DNA of 51,646 nucleotides. Source: CAYZIC01 sp964478335 (lineage in GTDB: Bacteria; Verrucomicrobiota; Kiritimatiellia; RFP12; DVOR01). The position numbers were made by a program, and so were the translations under genes. How positions within the stretch are numbered: position 1 is the stretch's first letter; every line of letters begins with the position of its first letter. Where the stretch lies: contig CAYZIC010000009.1 of the NCBI GenBank assembly GCA_964478335.1, positions 1 to 51,646 on the forward strand, given 5' to 3'. Below, one piece after another: positions 10,205-17,824 of this stretch. The notes under the pieces were generated by a model. The model had not been told where the DNA came from. It searched no databases and saw nothing but the letters and a program-made list of their open reading frames with translations.

Positions 10205-10604
10205 GCCTAAAGGAGGCTGCGCCTCCTACTCTTAGGCTTAGGCGTAGGCGTAGGCATAGGCTTAGGCTTAGGCGTAGGCTTAGGAAGAGCAGCCTGCGGC
10301 TGCGCCGATTAGCGCGAGTGCCTGATACCTGATACGGGTGAGCTTGCTCGCCCCTGGACTCTTCCGAGCATAATTTAGCTCGCTTACGCTTTGCGAGTAG
10401 GGGGCGAGTGAAGGCATACTTGTTCGGTAGCCGGACGGTCACGTCTGGCTGGGGGTCATAGGGGTGGGAGGCGACCCTCGCCCTAACCCCCTATCGCAAA
10501 GACTAGCGTAGCGACGTCTTGCGACCGAGCGATCAGTCCCCAAGCCCCCTCCCCGGGATCCCCCGCGAGCTTTGCTCGCCGTAGAGCCGCAAGTGAGGCG
10601 AAGC
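10205..10604. repeat. Noncoding repeat region: hairpin, TAGG-hexamer array, dispersed element
   Basis: No gene is seen. A hairpin GGAGGCTGCGCCTCC (10212-10226) is followed by nine hexamers of the form CNTAGG (10231-10284). After that come more hairpin words and one copy of a dispersed element, GCATACTTGTTCGGTAGCCG at about 10414-10433 (whole element 10411-10450), which recurs near 15485, 20709 (inverted) and 27866. Short frames predicted here are arginine-rich translations of the hexamers and are not credible. Confidence 0.7.
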
Positions 10605-10650
10605 AAAAAGCAAACAAGGCAGACCCATTAAGGTCTGCCTTGTTGCTTTT
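10605..10650 (-). terminator. Intrinsic terminator of tmRNA
   Basis: GCAA(A)CAAGGCAGACC pairs with GGTCTGCCTTGTTGC across a four-base loop, with runs of A and T on the flanks. On the minus strand it sits directly after the tmRNA 3' end. The A/T flanks would let it act in both directions. Confidence 0.85.
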
Positions 10651-10654
10651 AGAT

Positions 10655-11017
10655 TGGTGGAGGCGAGGGGAATTGAACCCCTTTCCAAGATTGCTTTCCT
10701 ACAGCTTCTACGTGTGTAGTCAATTATCAATCTCGCCCAAGGATAGGTCAATTGACAAACGCATCCAGAGGCCAATCACCACGTTAATACTGTCATGCAA
10801 CCACGGCGATTCTGTGTGCATGCAGACCTACTAGTCGTTCACTTTCACGCTTAATAGATATCGGCGCTTCCGTGTGGTGCGAGTCTTTCTAGGACTAGGC
10901 AGCCATAGCGAAGTTATTGTTCGCAGTTAGGTTTTTGATCGCTATTTTACGGGGCCATCGATCATCCCCGACACGCCACCAGAGGTCTGACTAACCCTGT
11001 CGAAACCAGCCGCCCCC
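10655..11017 (-). ncRNA. ssrA: Transfer-messenger RNA (tmRNA)
   Basis: Rescues stalled ribosomes by acting as tRNA-Ala then mRNA. The 5' end GGGGGCG (11011-11017) pairs with the 3' acceptor strand CGCCTCC, followed by ACCA ending at 10655. The T-arm GGTTCAATTCC is intact, and the conserved 5' segment GGCTGGTTTCGACAGG is present. The tag frame (10895-10924) reads GCG AAC AAT AAC TTC GCT ATG GCT GCC TAG, encoding ANNNFAMAA, so the full tag is A-ANNNFAMAA, ending in the usual protease-recognised small residues. About 363 nt, one-piece form. A terminator follows directly. Confidence 0.97.
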
Positions 11018-11054
11018 AAAGGGGTAATCATTCTCGCAAGAATGAAAGTGTTGA

Positions 11055-11082
11055 GACAAAACAAGGCAACCACCGTTGCCTC
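11055..11082 (-). terminator. Hairpin ending the tRNA transcript
   Basis: GGCAAC (11065-11070) pairs with GTTGCC (11075-11080) across a 4-nt loop. On the minus strand it is followed by TTGTTTTGT. It lies between the last tRNA-Val and tmRNA. Confidence 0.6.
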
Positions 11083-11092
11083 TCTGTGATTT

Positions 11093-11269
11093 TGGTGGGC
11101 AATACTGGACTCGAANNNNNNNNNNNNNNNNNNNNNNNNNNNNNNNNNNNNNNNNNNNNNNNNNNNNNNNNNNNNNNNNNNNNNNNNNNNNNNNNNNNNN
11201 NNNNNNNNNNNNNNNCCAGTGACCCCTACCGTGTGAAGGTAATGCTCTAACCAACTGAGCTAATTGCCC
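11093..11269 (-). tRNA. tRNA-Val(CAC), interrupted by assembly gap
   Basis: The 5' 54 nt (11216-11269) and the 3' 23 nt including CCA (11093-11115) match the intact tRNA-Val at 11297-11373 base for base. The two pieces meet at exactly consecutive positions of the 77-nt tRNA, with 100 N between them. Either the gap is artificial and this is one complete tRNA, or the gap hides further tandem copies. Confidence 0.85.
11116..11215. other. Assembly gap of 100 N
   Basis: Exactly 100 N, the conventional size for a gap of unknown length. It lies inside a tandem tRNA-Val repeat, a typical point for a short-read assembly to break. Confidence 0.99.
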
Positions 11270-11296
11270 AAAATCGCACTGCTTGTCTGACTTATA

Positions 11297-11373
11297 TGGT
11301 GGGCAATACTGGACTCGAACCAGTGACCCCTACCGTGTGAAGGTAATGCTCTAACCAACTGAGCTAATTGCCC
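11297..11373 (-). tRNA. tRNA-Val(CAC)
   Basis: 77 nt including encoded CCA. The acceptor GGGCAAT pairs with ATTGCCC, discriminator A. The anticodon loop TTCACAC gives anticodon CAC (reads GUG). The T-loop GGTTCGAGTCC is standard. Confidence 0.96.
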
Positions 11374-11385
11374 ATATAAGCAAGA

Positions 11386-11459
11386 TGGAGCGAGCGAAGG
11401 GAATCGAACCCTCGTGAGAAGCTTGGGAAGCTCCTATTCTGCCATTGAATTACGCTCGC
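11386..11459 (-). tRNA. tRNA-Gly(CCC)
   Basis: 74 nt including CCA. The acceptor GCGAGCG pairs with CGCTCGC, discriminator T. The anticodon loop TTCCCAA gives CCC (reads GGG). It is first in the Gly-Val-Val transcript. Confidence 0.96.
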
Positions 11460-11474
11460 ATAAAAACAGGGTGT

Positions 11475-11504
11475 ACTATAGCACATTCGCCAAGCAAAAG
11501 TCAA
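11475..11504 (-). promoter_or_regulatory. Promoter of the tRNA operon
   Basis: TTGACT (11499-11504), 18-nt spacer, TATAGT (11475-11480), minus strand. Predicted start is near 11468, 9 nt before tRNA-Gly. Confidence 0.75.
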
Positions 11505-12700
11505 TAGCAAACTTTCACTATTTTGCATTTGTAGCGTTTAAGGGGCGAGATGACTGCGTCATCTAGAATTTGGGAGTTGGGAGTTGGGGACTGCCAGGTT
11601 ATCTCCCGCAGAGAGGCGGAGAGCGCAGAGAGTGTCCACGAATGACACGAATGGTCACGAATCTCAGTCTTCGCATTTTTAACCACAAAGAACACAAAGA
11701 TCACAGAGAGACACAGAGACGGACTACGGATGTCGAGGATGAGGCAATGAGCAACTCACCGAGCGAGCTCGCTCCTTGCTCATACCTGCATCCTCTTGAC
11801 TCCCTGCGGTCGTCATCGCTACGCGATACCATCCTCGTCCTTGGGCTCATATACTCGCCAATAGTTGCACAGAGCTCGCCTATAGGCTCGCAAACGGCCT
11901 GCGGCGAGCAGGAGATCAAGTCGGCGGTGCTGCTAGCGCGACGGGGGGCTGACTGATGTGCAATCACTAAGGCCCCTAAGCCTCTAAAGCCCCTACTGGC
12001 TACCCGCGAGCGCAGAGAGACTCTTGCATCAAGCACACGCTGCGCTTGCCTTTTGCGGCTGGGTGACGCTAGTTTAGAGCTCGCAAGCTCGCAGTCAGCG
12101 TTGGCGCGGCTGCGCCGCTTATTGCTTGATGCGGGAGCAAGGAGGCTGCGCCTCCTAGTTCGAGTCTAGAGTTCGAGTTCGAGTGCTAGGAGGGGCTGCC
12201 GCCCCACACCCCGCTAATTGAGGAGCGATAGGACTCTTCCGAGCAGGACAGCGCAGGGTGCCCTACGGCCACGGGACAGCATGGCGCGGCTGCGCCGCTT
12301 ATTGCTTGATGCGGGAGCGTAACGACCTGCTTGTTGCGGGCGAGCGCAGCGAGGCGAGTTCTGCGCTAAGTTTACTCAGTCTGGGTCATAGGGGCAGACG
12401 GCCCCTATCACAGGCCGACGCCGTGCCAAGCCTGCCTAGGGTGCAGCGGGGAGCGGCTGAGCGTCCCCGCGTCTACCCCATGCGCCCCGCCATCCCCACA
12501 CCCATCCCCACGCAGTCCTGCGAGCGCAGCGAGCCAAGGAGAGCCGAACGCAGCGAGGCGAGTTCTGTGCTGAGTTTACTCAGTCGGGGTCATAGGGGCA
12601 GACGGCCCCTATCACAGGCCTAGCGGAGCGACGGCCTGCCGGGGATTGCTAAGGGGCGGCAAGCGCCCTTAGCGTCACTCCCTCGTAGCGGATCTCCCCT
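11505..12700. repeat. Gene-free 1.2 kb region of mixed repeats
   Basis: No credible gene. From 11590 to 11725 runs a purine-rich quasi-repeat of CACAAAGA / CACAGAGA / CACGAATG units. A hairpin GGAGGCTGCGCCTCC (12141-12155) is joined to GAGTTC-type hexamers (12157-12190) and a GGGGCTGCCGCCCC hairpin. Two similar copies of a 'GAGGCGAGTTCTG-GC-TGAGTTTACTCAGT' element lie near 12352 and 12557, each followed by an inverted repeat spelling gggcagACGGCCCCTATCACAGGCC. Frames in this region are low-complexity Arg/Ser/Pro translations. Confidence 0.65.
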
Positions 12701-12742
12701 GCAACAAAAAAGCCCCGCGGTGAAGCGAGGCTTTTTTGTTGC
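12701..12742. terminator. Bidirectional intrinsic terminator after the PEP-CTERM operon
   Basis: GCAACAAAAAAGCC and GGCTTTTTTGTTGC form perfect 14-bp outer arms around a GC-rich inner stem. The T-runs on both strands make it functional for the leftward operon. Similar hairpins close the sigma-factor unit (20517) and dapL (42272). Confidence 0.9.
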
Positions 12743-12759
12743 TGTTGGCGCACCTAGGA

Positions 12760-13374
12760 TTAGGCGCGCACTTTGCGGCGGAGAGCTGCAGCGGAGACGC
12801 CGAGCAAGAGCAAGGCCAATGCAGTCGGCTCTGGCACTGCACCCGCAGACTCGAAATCACCTTGCCAGGGGTTATTGCTTCCAGGGCCAGTCACGCCAGT
12901 GTCTGGATCAGTCAAGATATCAAAGCCATTGCCCGGCTTGCCTGTATAGGTCACAGCCTTGCTTGAGATGATCGCTTGTGAGCCATCAGCATTGATAATC
13001 ACAATGTAAAAGGAGCCATCTGTGGCAAAATCACCTGAGAAGTTAAAGTTACCGCTCAAGATATCCGCCTGACTCACATTGCCGAATGAAACAGTACCCG
13101 TATCGACGACATTCGACGAAAGATAGGTGTCAAGGGTATTGCTTGTGGCATTCGCCACGATGTCGGACTTGATCTGCTCTACGTTACCTGCGGTGGAGCT
13201 GACAAAGGCGATCGTGTAGGTCGAGTCGGAGCTGCTTGCAAATTCACTCATATTCGACGAGACAGTGGCAGACGAGCTGATGGTGCTACCGTTGGTATTC
13301 CAAGAGAATGAGACGGCATGTGCCAATGAGGCGAGGCTCATCAAGGCTGTTACCATTAGTGTGATCTTTTTCAT
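12760..13374 (-). CDS. PEP-CTERM sorting-domain exported protein
   Basis: Secreted protein of 204 aa. A signal peptide (MKKITLMVTALMSLASLAHA, cleaved after AHA) is followed by a Ser/Thr-rich, low-cysteine extracellular body. The C-terminus is a textbook PEP-CTERM tripartite signal: VPEPTALAL, a hydrophobic helix LLLLGVSAAAL, and the basic end RRKVRA. Such proteins are cut and anchored by an exosortase, which is not in the window. The body has no recognised domain. It is the third gene of a leftward operon (30 bp after the previous stop; AAGGA ribosome site) and is followed directly by a strong terminator. In this lineage PEP-CTERM proteins are usually surface or exopolysaccharide-linked. Confidence 0.9.
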   Translation of the reverse strand: MKKITLMVTALMSLASLAHAVSFSWNTNGSTISSSATVSSNMSEFASSSDSTYTIAFVSSTAGNVEQIKSDIVANATSNTLDTYLSSNVVDTGTVSFGNVSQADILSGNFNFSGDFATDGSFYIVIINADGSQAIISSKAVTYTGKPGNGFDILTDPDTGVTGPGSNNPWQGDFESAGAVPEPTALALLLLGVSAAALRRKVRA

Positions 13375-13404
13375 AATTGTATTCCTTAATCGTGTAAAAG
13401 GGGG

Positions 13405-14349
13405 TTATTTACCACAGTAGGCCTTGTACGCAGCCTTATCCAAAGGCGTCATCCACACGGCGCGACCAGCGGTGCCGATATCAAAGTACTTACCCGTACC
13501 CGTGTCGGTGGTTTGCTCCACAAGAGTCACGCCAGGACCAAAGCCAGCATCTGTGGAAAGGGTGCGCGTGTACCAAGTGATTTTATTCTTATCCTTACCA
13601 TTGTCCGTAGCCTCGACCAAAAAGCTTTGATCTTTGCCAGTACCCTCATTGGGGATCGTGACCAAGTAAGCGCGAAATTTTGTCCCATCAGATTTGGAAA
13701 GACCAATGCCGTAGGAGATCCAAACACGTTCGGCGCCGGAAGAGAGTGATTTAAATGACAGGACCGTGCCGAGCTTGGTAGCAGGGGTTGCGATATTCTC
13801 AGCAGCAGGAGGGATTGCAACGAGATGGGGTACAGATTCAGACATATGAGGACTGTACTTCACTTGCTCCTTGAGGGATTGCGAGACGAGCTTAACGGGC
13901 GTAGATGCTTTGGTCAATTCGACCCAGATGGGAGTATAGACATTGACGGCAGGAGCCTCAGCAGAAGTCGTGGTCGTATCATCGTCGAGATCCCAAGTTG
14001 TTTGAGGTTTCCATTCCCACTCAGTCGTGGAGTCCGCAACAAGCTGTGAGAGGTAGACGTTGTAGCTGGCCCCCTTGATGACACCAGAGTTACTCGTAAC
14101 CTTAGTCGTGGGGATGTAGATCTTGGCGCCAGGAAGGGTTTGGGGAGCGATCAAGGTGTCAAGGGGAATGCCGGTCATCGCGGTGGCGTCGGCAGCGATG
14201 GCGACACCAGTGGGCGTAATCAAGCGCAACTTGCTGACGGATGAGGTGTAGGCTTCATCGATACGCACCGTATTGGCTGTCTCAACGGAGACAGCAGCAA
14301 ATGCCATAGAGGATGCAAGCATCAATGCAACAATAGAAAGCTTTTTCAT
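13405..14349 (-). CDS. Exported protein of unknown function
   Basis: Secreted or periplasmic protein of 314 aa. It has a clean signal peptide, MKKLSIVALMLASSMAFAAV, with cleavage after AFA, and an AAGGAG 8 nt upstream of the ATG. The mature chain is Thr/Ser/Val-rich and beta-strand-like, with an acidic patch (DLDDDTTTT) mid-chain. The only cysteine is near the C-terminus (AYCGK). No PEP-CTERM signal or recognised domain is visible. It lies 11 bp downstream of another exported protein and 30 bp before the PEP-CTERM gene, so all three probably form one surface-related operon. I do not recognise the family. Confidence 0.75.
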   Translation of the reverse strand: MKKLSIVALMLASSMAFAAVSVETANTVRIDEAYTSSVSKLRLITPTGVAIAADATAMTGIPLDTLIAPQTLPGAKIYIPTTKVTSNSGVIKGASYNVYLSQLVADSTTEWEWKPQTTWDLDDDTTTTSAEAPAVNVYTPIWVELTKASTPVKLVSQSLKEQVKYSPHMSESVPHLVAIPPAAENIATPATKLGTVLSFKSLSSGAERVWISYGIGLSKSDGTKFRAYLVTIPNEGTGKDQSFLVEATDNGKDKNKITWYTRTLSTDAGFGPGVTLVEQTTDTGTGKYFDIGTAGRAVWMTPLDKAAYKAYCGK

Positions 14350-14360
14350 CGTAGTGCTCC

Positions 14361-15041
14361 TTATTTCTTAATGATGCGGAAGAACTTGGTCGGTGCTTCT
14401 GCGGTTTGCGTATCAATCGAGACCGTCTTGTCACCAAAGACGCGAACAGGATTCTTGGTGGCATCAACGATTGTCCAGTTCTTCAAGTCAGCGGATTCTT
14501 CAATGACGATCGTAGCATTACCCGCGACATTGACCCGCGGCTTGCCGTCGACGATTGCGATGGAGCCAGTAAAGGTCGCATCTCCCGTTGATTTGACAGT
14601 GGTCATGACATCTTCGGGCTTGTCGGTGGTTGCAGTGCCAGAGGTGCTGATCACAGAGGCTTTGATCTGAGCGGCTGCGGTATACTTCGCAAAGACGGTT
14701 GTCCCCAACGTAGTGGGCGTGGTGCGGGTATCGGCATAAACCACGCTAAAATAGCCGTTATTAAAGGTTGCCGTGGAGCCTTGAATGAAGACTGGCCCAA
14801 AACTACCATCAGCATTGGCGGTGTAGTTTTTGGTCTTGGTCGTCGCACCATCTGCGGAAACCCAGCTCACTTCAAAGCGCTCTCCAGCCAAGAGGGTCGC
14901 GCCATCTGAGTATTTGCAGATGGGTGCTTGGATTGAATAAAAGCTCGTGGTACCAACGACAGGGGTCGTGTCGTCAGCGTAGAGAGACGCTGCGCCAACA
15001 AGGGCACATGCTGCAACTAAGGTTTGCTTCAAAAAGGACAT
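14361..15041 (-). CDS. Exported protein of unknown function, first gene of surface operon
   Basis: Secreted protein of 226 aa with signal peptide MSFLKQTLVAACALVGAASLYA and an AGGAG ribosome site. The mature region is beta-rich. Its C-terminal third (IVIEESADLKNWTIVDATKN... then KFFRIIKK) resembles the short beta-sandwich tail found at the end of many Verrucomicrobia-type exported proteins, where a phrase like 'S-x-D-L-x-x-W' precedes 'FFR(I/V)'. That similarity is from memory of the family pattern, not a search. It heads the three-gene operon and has a plausible promoter about 75 bp upstream. Function unknown. Confidence 0.75.
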   Translation of the reverse strand: MSFLKQTLVAACALVGAASLYADDTTPVVGTTSFYSIQAPICKYSDGATLLAGERFEVSWVSADGATTKTKNYTANADGSFGPVFIQGSTATFNNGYFSVVYADTRTTPTTLGTTVFAKYTAAAQIKASVISTSGTATTDKPEDVMTTVKSTGDATFTGSIAIVDGKPRVNVAGNATIVIEESADLKNWTIVDATKNPVRVFGDKTVSIDTQTAEAPTKFFRIIKK

Positions 15042-15116
15042 AATGTCACTCCTATTGATTGTTTATCCAAAGTAAAAATTGAATTGAATGGTGATCAAAT
15101 CCGCTCTTTGATGAAC

Positions 15117-15146
15117 AACTTACTACAAATAGGCACCATTTGTCAA
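15117..15146 (-). promoter_or_regulatory. Promoter of the exported-protein operon
   Basis: A perfect -35 TTGACA (15141-15146), 18-nt spacer, TAAGTT (15117-15122) on the minus strand. The leader is about 70 nt. Confidence 0.6.
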
Positions 15147-15960
15147 GCACAAAAACGCGTTTCACGCAGACAAATCATCAAATTATAGCGAAAGTACCGC
15201 AGAATGGCCTGAGCCCTCTTAGAACAGTCGCTACGCCCTCTTAGAACAGTCGCTACGCTCCTTATTGTAGGCCCTGCGGCGGGTCATCGTAGGCGCGGCT
15301 GCGCCGCTTATGGCTTGATGATGGGAGCTGAGGAGGCTACGCCGATTTGCTCGAGTTTAGAGCTCGAGCTCGAGTACTAGGAGGGGCTGCCGCCCCACAC
15401 CCCGTTAATTGAGGTGCGATAGGACTCTTCCGGGCATAATTACGCTCGCTTACGCTTCGCAAGGGGTATTATCCGAGTCTGTGCGAAGGCATACTTGTTC
15501 GGTAGCCGGACGGGGACGTCTGGCTCAGGGGTATGGGGGCAGACGCCCCCATCACAGGCCTAGAGTAACGACGGCCTGCCTAGGGGGCAGCGGGGAGCGG
15601 CTGGAAGTGAAACGAGTAAGCAAAGGCGCGTAGCGACTGCAGTGGCGAGGACGAAGGTCGTCTCCCAATTGAGCTTAGACAAGTGCGCAGCACTTGAGCG
15701 ACCGAGCCGCAGGCGACCGAGCGATCAGTCGTCCCCGCATCTACCCCACGCGCCCCCGCCAGCCACACCAGCTCGCCCACGCCCCTGTCCAGCAGTCCTC
15801 GCCGCAGGCGCCCATGTCCTCTCAGCGCGCTGTGTCTCTCTGCGGGAGACAATCTGGCACTCCCGCGAGCGCAGCGAGCTCAATGCTTGATGCGGGCGAG
15901 CGCAGCGAGCCTCTGCGCGAACGATTCTTTGCCTTTATGGACTCTTTTGTCTTGCAGTAG
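15147..15960. repeat. Gene-free region with hairpin beads, GAGCTC hexamers and dispersed element
   Basis: No gene is seen. Two 'CTCTTAGAAC-AGTCGCTACGC' units (about 15216-15262) are followed by GAGCTC-type hexamers (15350-15378) and a GGGGCTGCCGCCCC hairpin. The longest copy of the dispersed element runs 15485-15560 and is nearly repeated in inverted orientation at 20709-20800. The rest is dense GCGAGC-type words. Confidence 0.7.
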
Positions 15961-15981
15961 TAAAGTATTTGTGATACTTTA
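15961..15981. promoter_or_regulatory. Perfect inverted repeat upstream of the helicase gene
   Basis: TAAAGTAT-TTGTG-ATACTTTA, an 8-bp palindromic arm with a 5-nt centre. It overlaps a possible promoter (TTGCAG at 15952-15957, 17-nt spacer, TACTTT at 15975-15980). It could be a repressor operator or a leader hairpin about 30 nt before the gene. Confidence 0.5.
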
Positions 15982-16012
15982 TAGAGCAATTCATTAAGAG
16001 AAAGACTAAATT

Positions 16013-17812
16013 ATGCAGTTTATTGACTTGGGTCTCAAACCCGAACTCCTCCAAGCCGTGACCGAGCTTGGCTTCAAAGAGCCGATGCCGATTCAGGCCG
16101 AGGCTATTCCCCTCCTCCTCAACCCTGAGACCAAAGACTTCATTGGTTTAGCTCAAACCGGCACCGGTAAGACGTGTGCATTTGGTTTGCCCCTTTTGCA
16201 ACAAGTCGAACCGAGCGATCCTGCGACGCAGGCTTTGATTCTCTCTCCGACGCGTGAGCTCTGCTTGCAGATTGGCGAAGAGTTGGCGCGATTTGCCCGT
16301 TACCTCAAGGGCGTGCAGCCGGTTGCGGTTTATGGAGGAGCACCGATTGACCAGCAGATCCGCAAGCTTCAGCGCGGTGCGCAGGTGATCGTGGCGACGC
16401 CTGGCCGTCTAAATGACTTGATCCGCCGTCGTGCGGTTAATCTCTCGACCGTCAAGGTCGTGGTGCTCGACGAAGCTGACGAAATGCTCGACATGGGCTT
16501 TAAAGACGAGCTCAACACCATTCTCGACACCGTCGAAGACTCCGCGGTGTGGCTCTTTTCTGCGACGATGGCGCCGGAAGTCGAGCGCATGACGCGCAAC
16601 TACTTGACCAAGCCTGCGCGCGTGACCATTGGCACCCAAAACGAGGCCGGCAAGAATATCGCCCACCACGCCTACAAAATTGTCGATCGTAAGCGTTACG
16701 AATGCCTCCGCCGCATCATCGATTACACGCCTGAGATGTTTGGCTTGGTCTTTTGCCGCACGCGCCACGACACCCAAGAGCTGAGCGAAAAGCTCATGCA
16801 CGACGGCGTCTATGCCGAGGCGCTCCATGGCGACCTCTCTCAAGCTCAGCGCGACTCGGTGATGAAAAAGTTTCGTAGTCACGCGGTTAAAATTCTTTGC
16901 GCGACCGACGTGGCCGCTCGTGGTCTCGATGTCAATGACATCACCCACGTCATTCACTACCACCTCCCCGATGATCCAGCCGTCTACACCCACCGCAGTG
17001 GCCGAACCGCCCGTGCGGGCAAGTCCGGCGTCTCGATCGTTTTGGCAGGGCCACGCGAGCTCTCCCGCATTCGCGTGGTCGAACGCATCGCCGGCATTCG
17101 CTGTGAAATGCGTCAAGTGCCCGGAGCTGATGAAGTGCGCCAGCGTCACCTATTCCGCGTGATCGAAGAGATCCAAGAGATCGGTGAAGCCATTCACCCC
17201 GAGATCAGCCAAATGATGGAGGCGCTCTTGCCCGCACTTGGCGACATCTCCCGCGAAGACCTCCTCGCTCGTATGCTCGAGCTGCGGTTGCGTCCGCTCA
17301 TGATTGCCTATGAGAATGCCGCCGACCTCAACCCCGTCAAGCCCGACCCCAAGAGCTTCGGCGAAAAGGGCGCCCGCCCCCCTCGCGACAATCGCCCCAT
17401 GCAGCGCATCATGATCAATGTCGGTCGCCTCGACCACTTGCGTGAAGGTGCCATCGTGCGCATCGTCTGCGAAAACGCCAACCTCGAGTCCAACGCCATC
17501 GGCGCAATCGATATCAAACGCGAATTCGCGTTCTTTGACGTTGACAAGACGCTCGCCGATCAAGCGCTCGTCGGTTTGGCCAGTGCTCAATTTGATGGCC
17601 GCCCCATCAATGCCAAGTTTGTCGACAGCGCCCCAGAGGACGACCGCCGCAAACCCCGCGGCAAGTCCGGCGGCAAACCCTACGCCAAGAAGGGTGGTTT
17701 TTACGATAAGAAAGGCGGCGCCGGCACTCGCGCAGACGATCGCCCCCGTCGCGGCGGCTCCAAGCCCGCCTACAAAGGCCACACCGAGAAGCGCACCCAC
17801 AAGAAAAAGTAA
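16013..17812 (+). CDS. DEAD-box RNA helicase with DbpA-like C-terminal RNA-binding domain
   Basis: ATP-dependent RNA helicase of 599 aa, probably acting in ribosome assembly or RNA turnover. The Q motif region (FIDLGLKPELL... IQ), Walker A AQTGTGKT (47-54), PTREL, TPGR, DEAD (153-156), SAT (183-185), ATDVAARGLD and HRSGRTARAG are all intact. After the RecA core (to about 365) comes a linker, then a compact domain at about 463-535 (RIMINVGRLDHLREGAIVRIV... GAIDIKREFAFFDV) typical of the DbpA/CsdA RNA-binding domain. A Lys/Arg/Gly-rich tail ends in HKKK. It lies 12 bp upstream of pyrD. Whether it corresponds to DeaD, DbpA or CshA cannot be decided by eye. Confidence 0.93.
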   Translation: MQFIDLGLKPELLQAVTELGFKEPMPIQAEAIPLLLNPETKDFIGLAQTGTGKTCAFGLPLLQQVEPSDPATQALILSPTRELCLQIGEELARFARYLKGVQPVAVYGGAPIDQQIRKLQRGAQVIVATPGRLNDLIRRRAVNLSTVKVVVLDEADEMLDMGFKDELNTILDTVEDSAVWLFSATMAPEVERMTRNYLTKPARVTIGTQNEAGKNIAHHAYKIVDRKRYECLRRIIDYTPEMFGLVFCRTRHDTQELSEKLMHDGVYAEALHGDLSQAQRDSVMKKFRSHAVKILCATDVAARGLDVNDITHVIHYHLPDDPAVYTHRSGRTARAGKSGVSIVLAGPRELSRIRVVERIAGIRCEMRQVPGADEVRQRHLFRVIEEIQEIGEAIHPEISQMMEALLPALGDISREDLLARMLELRLRPLMIAYENAADLNPVKPDPKSFGEKGARPPRDNRPMQRIMINVGRLDHLREGAIVRIVCENANLESNAIGAIDIKREFAFFDVDKTLADQALVGLASAQFDGRPINAKFVDSAPEDDRRKPRGKSGGKPYAKKGGFYDKKGGAGTRADDRPRRGGSKPAYKGHTEKRTHKKK

Positions 17813-17824
17813 CAAGGAGTCCCC

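Noticed and set aside
10231..10284. Telomere-type TTAGGC repeat
   Set aside because: Short, variable hexamers inside a bacterial intergenic module; other loci use different units, so it is not telomeric.
12258..12623. Protein-coding frame in the 12 kb noncoding region
   Set aside because: Low-complexity Arg/Ser/Pro translation of hairpin words, no ribosome site, no recognisable fold.
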